A stretch of DNA of 64,000 nt from Streptomyces dysideae (GTDB taxonomy: Bacteria > Actinomycetota > Actinomycetes > Streptomycetales > Streptomycetaceae), in contig NZ_KQ949084.1 of NCBI RefSeq assembly GCF_001514305.1, positions 124,001-188,000 of the forward strand, read 5' to 3'. Numbering within the stretch: position 1 is the first letter of the stretch; each line of letters starts with the position of its first letter. The notes under the pieces were generated by a model. The model had not been told where the DNA came from. It did no database searches and saw nothing but the letters and a program-made list of their open reading frames with translations. This document shows positions 32,680 through 38,780 of this stretch, piece after piece. The position numbers and the translations under genes are program-made.

Positions 32680-32887
32680 CCTTCTTCACCTCCAGGAAGA
32701 ACTGCACCATGCGCCGGGGGATCTCCACCACCGACTCGTGGCCGGGGATGTCCATCTGCCCGAGGCGCTCGATGTCCTCCACCTTCAGCCCCTGCACGAG
32801 GTAGCTGTCCTTTTCCTCGTCGAGGTAGATGGTGGGGGAGCCGCCACTGGGACTCTCCGGGTCCTTACCGAGCTTACGCAGGGCCAT
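32657..32887 (-). CDS. small hypothetical protein, 76 aa
   Basis: Charged 76-aa protein (MALRKLGKDPESPSGGSPTI, YLDEEKDSYLVQGLKVEDIE). The ATG at 32887 has GAGGAGGA immediately upstream. Its second half (VVEIPRRMVQFFLEVKKV) looks like a helix. It is the first gene of the regulator operon and overlaps the DUF6879 gene. Similar small acidic proteins often sit with XRE-DUF5753 regulators; the exact family is not assigned. Confidence 0.65.
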   Translation of the reverse strand: MALRKLGKDPESPSGGSPTIYLDEEKDSYLVQGLKVEDIERLGQMDIPGHESVVEIPRRMVQFFLEVKKVDEDPDV

Positions 32888-32918
32888 GATGTCCTCCTCG
32901 GATGCCGGTAACGATCTC

Positions 32919-32934
32919 TGTGCCAGAGCTTGCC
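32919..32934. promoter_or_regulatory. direct repeat TGTGCC-N4-CTTGCC (site 3)
   Basis: 32 bp upstream of the 76-aa gene start, in the presumed promoter of the regulator operon. Confidence 0.55.
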
Positions 32935-32959
32935 CGCGGCGATGCCGTGAAACGAGGAA

Positions 32960-32975
32960 CTTGCCGAAACTTGCC
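32960..32975. promoter_or_regulatory. direct repeat CTTGCC-N4-CTTGCC (site 4)
   Basis: Second site upstream of the 76-aa gene, 26 bp from site 3; same 10-bp period. Confidence 0.55.
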
Positions 32976-33062
32976 AGGAGCGCGGAAGTTGACCTTACGC
33001 GGCCGGGGTCAGAGCGACGAAGAGCAGCCGCCCCGCCCTGCCCCGCGGGTAAGGTCCCTGGC

Positions 33063-33620
33063 ATGTACCCGGTCACGCGTTCCGGCCCACGCATCGGCCT
33101 CCGCGAACTCACCATGGAGGACGTCGACGAGGTGCTCGCCGTCTACGGCAGCCCCGAGGCCACCGAGCACCTGTCGTTCGAGCCGCGCACCCGCGACCAG
33201 GTCGCCCAGATCGTGGCCCGGTCCATCGCGTCGGCCACCGAAGAACCCCGCACCGAGTACGCCCTCGCCGCCATCGAGCGGGACACCGGGCGACTGGTCG
33301 GGTTCGGGCGGATCGCCATGGACCCGCACCAGCAGCGCGCGGCCACCTTCGGCTTCGCGCTGCGCCCCGACGCCTGGGGCGTCGGCTACGGGCTCGAGAC
33401 CGTGCGCCTCCTGCTCGGCCTCGGCTTCGACGACCTGGGCCTGCACCGCGTCTGGGGAGCGCGTTCCCCGCTCAACGAGGCATCGGCGAAGACCATGACG
33501 GCCGCGGGCATGGTCGAAGAGGGCACCATCCGTGAACACATCCTGAAGGCCGGCAAGTGGCGCGACTCGGTCGTGCACGCGATGCTCGACCGCGAATGGT
33601 GGCCGACCGCACCGGAGTAA
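33063..33620 (+). CDS. GNAT N-acetyltransferase (RimJ/RimL-like)
   Basis: A 185-aa protein of the GNAT family: RIGLRELTMEDVDEVLAVYG at the start, AALERD-like AAIERDTGRLVGFGRI, the acetyl-CoA loop region RPDAWGVGYGLETVRLLLGL, and VWGARSPLNEASAKTMTAAG with the typical N-x-A-S... C-terminal helix. Probably acetylates a small molecule or protein N-terminus. TAAGGT at 33050-33055 lies 8 nt before the ATG and no Shine-Dalgarno is seen, so it is likely leaderless. It lies between the divergent regulator operon and the convergent relaxase gene. Confidence 0.85.
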   Translation: MYPVTRSGPRIGLRELTMEDVDEVLAVYGSPEATEHLSFEPRTRDQVAQIVARSIASATEEPRTEYALAAIERDTGRLVGFGRIAMDPHQQRAATFGFALRPDAWGVGYGLETVRLLLGLGFDDLGLHRVWGARSPLNEASAKTMTAAGMVEEGTIREHILKAGKWRDSVVHAMLDREWWPTAPE

Positions 33621-33662
33621 GGGCACGGCCCACCACACGTTCGGAGAGGACGAGGACGGCGG

Positions 33663-35438
33663 CTAACGCTTGCGGCGCGTGGAGTGGTCGGGCTGTTGGA
33701 CGGCGGTCGGGGCGGGGGTGGGCTTGGTGGTGACGGTCGTCGCTCGGCGGGTGCGGGCGGTGGCTGCGCGGGTACGGGCGTTCGCCTGGTTGGCGGTGTC
33801 GCTGCGGAGTCGCCAGATGAGGACTTGGGCGGGGTGGTCGGCACTGTCCAGTTCGCGTTGTCCAGCGGCAGCGGTGAGTGCGGGCCGGGGTGGAGTTCCG
33901 GCGGACTCGGCCTGGGCCAGGGCTGTGGCGAGGGCCGGCCAGGCGGGGTCGGTGAGGATGCGCTGGGCGTGCTCGGGTACGACCGCCTGGACGGCCGCGG
34001 CCAGGCGTCGGGTCTCGTCCGGTCCGGGAGTGCGTTCGGCCAGGTGGGCGAGCACAGGCTGGGCGGTGCGCTGGTAGGCGGCGTGCAGGTGGGTGAGGGA
34101 TTGCCGTGTGGCGGCGGCCTGCTGCTCGTGTCCGCGTTGTTGGTGCCAGTGGTCCAGGGCGATCAGTACGTACACCGCCGTAGCCAGCAGGGCGGCCACG
34201 GCGGAGCCGTCCTCGCCGCCGCCGAGAGCGCGTATCAGCTCCTTGCCTGCCTGCCGCAGGGCGTGAGCGCTCTGGTGTTCGGCGCGGATCGCAGAGCGGT
34301 TCGCCCGGTCGAACGCGACCGCCGCTGCACGTAGTTCGGCTCGGGCGGCTTTCGGGGCGGTGGCGGCGGCGTTGTGGAGCAACTCGGCGAACGCTGCCGC
34401 TTGGGCCTGTGCCTGCCTGTCGAACGACTCGGGGTCCTGTTCGTCTTGCTGTTCGAGGAAGAAGGTGTAGGTGGTGCGCAGTTCTGTCTCCGCGCGCCTC
34501 CAGGCGTCGCTCTTGGCGTTCCGGCTGATGACACGGGCCGTGGCCGTGACCGTGGCTGCTGCGTCGGTGGTCGCCGGGGTGAAGCGTTCGCGCAGCCGGG
34601 TGAGTGACAGGTCGGGGGCGAGGCTGGAGCCGCCGTAGAAGACCGGTTTGCCCGTGGCGTCGGTGTCGCCGGGGGCGGCGAGGCTGTAGCCGGTGGTCTC
34701 GCCGGTCTGCGGACCGAGTCGTGTGTGGACCTTGATGCCCAGGGCGGTGAGTACGGCGAAGTACTCGTGTTCGTCGCGCGCTGCTGCTGCGGCGGCGTAC
34801 GCGTGCTCGCGCAGCCATTGCCGCGTGGTCGTCTTGCGGCCCTGGCGCTCGGCCTTGGCCACTTCGGCCCCTGTGGGTGTCTTCGGGGCGGTGCCGTCGC
34901 CGGACTTCAGGCGCCGAAGCCCGAGTTCGATCTCGATCTTGCGGCACTCGGCCTGGGCGCGCTGGCCGTCGCGCTTGTTGCGCGGGCGGCGGCCGTCCTC
35001 GCGCACGCTGGTGGCCATGATGTGGATGTGGTCCTCGGCGTGCCGTACAGCGATCCACCGGCAGCCCGCGTCGTCGCCGTGCGGGGCGATGCCGGTGGCG
35101 TGGACGACGCGGCGGGCGACCTCGGCCCATTCGGCGTCGGTGAGGTAGCGGTCGCCGGGGGCTGTGCGGACAGGGCAGTGCCATACGTGCTGGGGCACCT
35201 TCTTCCCAGTGCGCTGCCTGCGGAGCTCGACCGGCTGGTCGAGGTAGCGCGCGAGTTCGGAGAGCGCGGCTTGGTGCTCTTCGAGGGGGACGCGTCCGGG
35301 GTCGGTGATCCCGGGCAGGGCGAAGGCGGCGACGATGTGCGGGTCGGTGTGCTCGTTACGGCGGCCCGGTCCGAAAAGGTAGGAGAGCAGGCCGCGCGTG
35401 CGGTCCCCGGTGGAGACGTCAGGCACCACGGCGACCAC
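33663..35438 (-). CDS. relaxase (MobA/VirD2-like mobilization nuclease)
   Basis: A 591-aa protein. The N-terminal third is a relaxase domain with the three-His metal motif RHAEDHIHI (His133, His137 and His139 region) and a start typical of actinobacterial relaxases (TGDRTRGLLSYLFGPGRRNE). It should nick at an oriT and pilot single-stranded DNA into a conjugation channel. The long C-terminal part is Ala/Gln/Arg-rich and helical with a possible membrane segment (VAALLATAVYVLIALDHW). It overlaps the upstream MobC gene by 20 bp. As no transfer ATPase is present, mobilization would use another element's machinery. Confidence 0.85.
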   Translation of the reverse strand: MVAVVPDVSTGDRTRGLLSYLFGPGRRNEHTDPHIVAAFALPGITDPGRVPLEEHQAALSELARYLDQPVELRRQRTGKKVPQHVWHCPVRTAPGDRYLTDAEWAEVARRVVHATGIAPHGDDAGCRWIAVRHAEDHIHIMATSVREDGRRPRNKRDGQRAQAECRKIEIELGLRRLKSGDGTAPKTPTGAEVAKAERQGRKTTTRQWLREHAYAAAAAARDEHEYFAVLTALGIKVHTRLGPQTGETTGYSLAAPGDTDATGKPVFYGGSSLAPDLSLTRLRERFTPATTDAAATVTATARVISRNAKSDAWRRAETELRTTYTFFLEQQDEQDPESFDRQAQAQAAAFAELLHNAAATAPKAARAELRAAAVAFDRANRSAIRAEHQSAHALRQAGKELIRALGGGEDGSAVAALLATAVYVLIALDHWHQQRGHEQQAAATRQSLTHLHAAYQRTAQPVLAHLAERTPGPDETRRLAAAVQAVVPEHAQRILTDPAWPALATALAQAESAGTPPRPALTAAAGQRELDSADHPAQVLIWRLRSDTANQANARTRAATARTRRATTVTTKPTPAPTAVQQPDHSTRRKR

Positions 35439-36264
35439 TACCCGCCAGGACCTGGTCCAGCGCGTGACGCGCCAGCCGCGCGGCCTCGTGCAGTTCGTCG
35501 AGGACCTGCTCGGCGCGGTCGGGCAGGTCGCCGCTGTGGATGGCGCGGACGATCTGGTTGAGGTTCGAGCCGATGCGGTGGAACTCCCGCAGCAGCCTGC
35601 CGAACAACACCATCAGCTCCTGGGTCGCCTGCGGCGAGGGCAGCGCCGGGACTGCGGCGGGACGCTGGTCGGGCAGGTAGGCGTGGGCGAATGTCAGCGC
35701 CGCGTCCATCAGGAAGGCCGAGCGGGACCGCTTCGCCTCGCGTGCGGCGCGATCGATGAAGTCGCGCTCCGCCGGTTCGGCCGAGCAGGTCAGTTGCACG
35801 TCACGCTTGATTCCGGAGCGCGGCCGGTACAGCACCTCGCTCAGCCGTCGGCGACGTGCGGAGCCCGGTGCGGTGTCGTCATGGGCGGGGGCGGGGACGT
35901 CGTACGCGGCGATGCCGCGGTGTACGAACGCGTCGGCGGTGATGGTTGGTGCGAAGCGCGCGGCATCGACGGCGGGCTCGCTCGGATCGGAGTGGTCGAC
36001 GGCACGCTGGTCCTGGTGGAGGTCGCGCTCAGCCTCCACCACCCCGTGGTCCGTGCCCCGCTGGGCACGGGCCTGGTCCGCCTCCCCCGGGGCGGATCCG
36101 AGCGCGAAGTCCGCATCGCCACCGGCGATGTGGACTTCGCCCCAGCTCGCTCCGCTGTTGACGGAGGTGCGGTCCGTCGTGTTGTCGCGGTGCGGGGCTG
36201 CAGCCTGCCGTGTGCGTGCGGCGTGAGTGCGGTTGTTCTTACGGGAGAAGGGGTTGGGGCTCAT
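35419..36264 (-). CDS. MobC-like relaxosome accessory protein
   Basis: A 281-aa protein. The N-terminal ~130 residues are low-complexity. The C-terminal half has a ribbon-helix-helix-like part (DVQLTCSAEPAERDFIDRAA, KRSRSAFLMDAAL) and the typical MobC end (LFGRLLREFHRIGSNLNQIV, RAIHSGDLP). MobC helps the relaxase melt and bind oriT. The ATG at 36264 overlaps the upstream frame stop (ATGA), and its end overlaps the relaxase start, forming a mob operon. An oriT is likely nearby but could not be pinpointed. Confidence 0.8.
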   Translation of the reverse strand: MSPNPFSRKNNRTHAARTRQAAAPHRDNTTDRTSVNSGASWGEVHIAGGDADFALGSAPGEADQARAQRGTDHGVVEAERDLHQDQRAVDHSDPSEPAVDAARFAPTITADAFVHRGIAAYDVPAPAHDDTAPGSARRRRLSEVLYRPRSGIKRDVQLTCSAEPAERDFIDRAAREAKRSRSAFLMDAALTFAHAYLPDQRPAAVPALPSPQATQELMVLFGRLLREFHRIGSNLNQIVRAIHSGDLPDRAEQVLDELHEAARLARHALDQVLAGSGRRGA

Positions 36265-36866
36265 TGCGGGTGGTGCTCCAGTGCTGGATCGCCGAGGGGT
36301 GCTGACAGGAGGTCAATGTGTTCGGGCTTGGCGATTTGGCCGTGCTGGGCTTCTCGGGTAGAGGCCGAGAAGGAGGGCACGGCCCGGAAGCGGTCAGCCT
36401 CCGGGCGATGGCCTTCGAGGCAGAGGCTCACTCGATGGGGTGTGGGCGTGCCTCTGCCTGCTGACGGGCCAGGGAGATGGCTTCCGGTCAGGCGGTCGGT
36501 GCCGGCCCCGAGTCCGGCTTCCTGAAGCGCCTTTTGGGCGTTGTCGCGGGTCAGCCCGGCGCCGTCGGGGTGTGCGGCGCTGATGACGTCGGCGAGCCGC
36601 GTGATGGAGGCGAGAGCGGGGCGCCCGACCGGCTGTATCCGGCTCCGAACTCGCCCGGAGACCCGCTCCGCGAGGGCGCCGGCCCTTCGGCCGAATAGCC
36701 GTCTGCCCGCAGTCCCCGGTGCTACGAACGCCGAGGGACGGACGTCGGGCCATTTCACCGCCCATCCCATGCACTCACCCAGCGGTTCGCGTTGCCCCGC
36801 GACCGCCGAAAGGCATCTCCTCATGTCTGCTTTGCTTGCCCGCTTCGCCGATCTGCTCGGCATCAC
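36261..36866 (-). CDS. uncharacterised protein coupled to MobC
   Basis: An open frame whose stop overlaps the MobC start by 4 bp, which argues for a real gene. The C-terminal part (RVRSRIQPVGRPALASITRL, VISAAHPDGAGLTRDNAQKA, LQEAGLGAGTDRLTG) reads as a compact helical domain like those ending plasmid-borne actinobacterial regulatory or replication-linked proteins. The upper part is Arg/Ala-rich and overlaps the excisionase promoter and start, so the true start is probably well below 36866 (for example 36774). It may be the tail of a larger lost gene. Confidence 0.4.
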   Translation of the reverse strand: MMPSRSAKRASKADMRRCLSAVAGQREPLGECMGWAVKWPDVRPSAFVAPGTAGRRLFGRRAGALAERVSGRVRSRIQPVGRPALASITRLADVISAAHPDGAGLTRDNAQKALQEAGLGAGTDRLTGSHLPGPSAGRGTPTPHRVSLCLEGHRPEADRFRAVPSFSASTREAQHGQIAKPEHIDLLSAPLGDPALEHHPQ

Positions 36867-37119
36867 TCAGCAGGAACTTCTCGACGCCGTGCAGGAGCAC
36901 ACCGCGTCTGAGCAGGGCTCCACCCGTGTCGCCCTCACAGTGGAGGAGGCGGCCCGGCGTCTCGGTGTCGGCCGCACCACGATGTACGCCCTCGTCTCCT
37001 CCGGTGAGGTGCAGTCCGTCCAGATCGGCCGACTGCGCCGTGTCCCCGTTCGAGCGCTCGACAGCTACCTCGCAGCCCATACGCAGGCGCCGGCGTCGAC
37101 CGTCGCCCTCGCGGCCTGA
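36823..37119 (+). CDS. xis: excisionase-type HTH DNA-binding protein
   Basis: A 98-aa protein with an excisionase/MerR-like winged helix: LTVEEAARRLGVGRTTMYAL, SSGEVQSVQIGRLRRVPVRA, LDSYLAAHTQ. It directly precedes the integrase gene (10-bp gap), the usual xis-int order in Streptomyces integrative elements. It should bend DNA at the attachment site and favour excision, probably via the TGAGACGG arm sites. The ATG at 36823 is chosen because the helical N-terminus (MSALLARFADLLGITQQELL) is coherent from there. Confidence 0.82.
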   Translation: MSALLARFADLLGITQQELLDAVQEHTASEQGSTRVALTVEEAARRLGVGRTTMYALVSSGEVQSVQIGRLRRVPVRALDSYLAAHTQAPASTVALAA

Positions 37120-37129
37120 GGGGGCTGGC

Positions 37130-38359
37130 ATGGCAAGGTCCCGACAGCCCAACGGCGCTTCCTCGATCTACCTCGGCAAGGACGGCAAATGGCACGGCCG
37201 GGTGACGGTCGGCGTCCGTGATGACGGCAAGCCCGACCGCCGCCATATCGAGCGCAAAACCAAGGCCGAGGTGACCAAGGCCGTCCGCGAAATGGAGCGG
37301 GCCAGGGACGACAAGAAGCTCAGGAAGCCGGGGCAGAGCTGGACTCTCCAAGCCTGGCTTGAGCACTGGGTCGAGAACATCGCCAAGCCGTACGTCTCCG
37401 AGAACACGTACGACGGCTATGAGGTCGACGTCCGCGTCCACCTCGTCCCCGGCCTCGGCGCTCACAAGCTTGACCGTCTGGAGCCGGAGCACCTGGAGCG
37501 TTTCTATCGAAAGATGCAGGCCTCCGGGAGTTCCGCTGGCACCGCTCATCACGCGCACCGCACGATCCGGGTCGCCCTCGGTGAAGCGGTCCGACGCGGG
37601 CACGTCGTCAGCAACGCGGCCGAGATCGCCAAGGCTCCCCGGCTCGAAGAGGAGGACATCGAGCCGTACACGATCGAAGAGGTGCGGAGCCTCCTCGTCG
37701 AAGCGGCCAAGCTCCGCAACAGTGCGCGCTGGGTCGTCGCCCTGGCGCTCGGTCTCCGCCAGGGGGAGGCGCTCGGCCTGCACTGGGAAGACGTCGACCT
37801 GGACGCGGGGTACGTCCGCATCCGTAAAAACCGGCTGCGCCCGAAGTACGCCCACGGCTGCGAGGGCGAACCCTGCGGCCGTAAGGCGGGCTACTGCCCG
37901 AAGCGGCAGCAGACCCGCCGCGAGCACAAGTCCACCAAGTCGCGGGCGGGACGGCGCACCATCGGTCTGCCCGATCCGCTGATCAAGGTTCTCCGCCAGC
38001 ATCAGGAGGTCCAGGAGCGGGAGCGCGCCGCCGCCGGCGCCGACTGGGAGGGCACGGGGTACGTGTTCGCCTCGCCGACCGGCAGGCCGCTGAGCCCCAA
38101 CACCGACTTCCACGTCTGGAAGCGGCTGCTCCGGGACGCGGGCGTACGAGACGGCCGGCTGCACGACGCCCGCCACACCGCCGCGACCGTCCTCCTGATC
38201 CTCGGCGTCCCGGACGTCGTGGTCGACTCGATCATGGGATGGGAGCCTGGGGGAGCGGCCCGTATGCGCGCCCGCTACATGCACATCACCGGCCCGATGC
38301 TCCGCAAGGTCGCCCAGCAAATCGGAGACGCGATCTGGGAGCCGCCGAAGGCCGACTGA
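37130..38359 (+). CDS. int: tyrosine-recombinase integrase
   Basis: A 409-aa tyrosine recombinase with an N-terminal arm-binding domain (SSIYLGKDGKWHGRVTVGV), a core-binding SAM-like domain (about residues 70-165) and a catalytic domain with Arg210 (GLRQGEALGLHW), His345-x-x-Arg348 (LHDARHTAAT), Trp371 and nucleophile Tyr383 (RARYMHIT). It has a Cys-containing insert (HGCEGEPCG ... GYCPKR, about 243-257) common in Streptomyces integrases. It should recombine the 54-bp tRNA-Ser core next to it. The stop codon itself is part of the first TGAGACGG arm repeat. It is the only integrase in the array. Confidence 0.92.
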   Translation: MARSRQPNGASSIYLGKDGKWHGRVTVGVRDDGKPDRRHIERKTKAEVTKAVREMERARDDKKLRKPGQSWTLQAWLEHWVENIAKPYVSENTYDGYEVDVRVHLVPGLGAHKLDRLEPEHLERFYRKMQASGSSAGTAHHAHRTIRVALGEAVRRGHVVSNAAEIAKAPRLEEEDIEPYTIEEVRSLLVEAAKLRNSARWVVALALGLRQGEALGLHWEDVDLDAGYVRIRKNRLRPKYAHGCEGEPCGRKAGYCPKRQQTRREHKSTKSRAGRRTIGLPDPLIKVLRQHQEVQERERAAAGADWEGTGYVFASPTGRPLSPNTDFHVWKRLLRDAGVRDGRLHDARHTAATVLLILGVPDVVVDSIMGWEPGGAARMRARYMHITGPMLRKVAQQIGDAIWEPPKAD

Positions 38360-38446
38360 GACGGAAAGTCAGCGATACCCAACTGAGACGGAAAGTGAGA
38401 CGGACAACGTCGAAGGGCCCCACCGCGAACGGTGGGGCCCTTCGAC
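38357..38446. repeat. right arm of element 5 and integrase terminator
   Basis: TGAGACGG at 38357, 38384 and 38396 (the last two on the 12-bp period), then a perfect hairpin (GTCGAAGGGCCCCACC, 6-nt loop; 38409-38446) that should end int transcription before the att core. Confidence 0.78.
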
Positions 38447-38466
38447 ATCGTGCCCGGTGAGGCACT

Positions 38467-38556
38467 GGCGGAGGATACGAGATTCGAACTCGTGAGGGGT
38501 TGCCCCCAACACGCTTTCCAAGCGTGCGCCCTAGGCCTCTAGGCGAATCCTCCGCC
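38467..38556 (-). tRNA. tRNA-Ser (GGA)
   Basis: A 90-nt class II tRNA: acceptor GGCGGAG pairs with CTCCGCC, anticodon stem CACGC/GCGTG with loop TTGGAAA (anticodon GGA), a long variable arm (GTTGGGGGCAACCCC region) and T-loop GTTCGAATC. CCA is not encoded. Its 3' 54 bp (38468-38521) are the attachment core for all elements to its left; integration left the tRNA whole. Confidence 0.96.
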
Positions 38557-38621
38557 GCAAACAATACAAGACGTTGAGGAGTGCTCGCGAACTCGTTCCC
38601 GCTGGCCGGCATCGGGTACTG

Positions 38622-38720
38622 TGGGCGCAGCCCCTCACGCGGCGCTATCTGACTGAACTCCCCCAGGGCCGGAAGGCAGCAAGGGTAGGTTGGCTCTGGC
38701 GGGTGCGTGGGGGGCGCTTG
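38622..38720 (+). ncRNA. ffs: small SRP RNA (4.5S-type)
   Basis: Contains the universal SRP apical-loop region (CCCCCAGGGCCGGAAGGCA then GCAAGGG). Flanking strands GCCCCTCACGC and GCGTGGGGGGC pair to form the long helix. It binds Ffh for co-translational protein targeting. It lies immediately before dnaX, as in other Streptomyces. Ends are estimated from pairing. Confidence 0.85.
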
Positions 38721-38780
38721 CGTTGCCGGGGGCGGCTCGGGCGGAGCCTGTTGTCAGTGGGCGCCTATAACCTCGTATGC

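Noticed and set aside
36719..37129. N-terminal extension of the integrase upstream of 37130
   Set aside because: That stretch is occupied by the xis gene in another frame and the extended residues are Ser/Pro/Arg noise.
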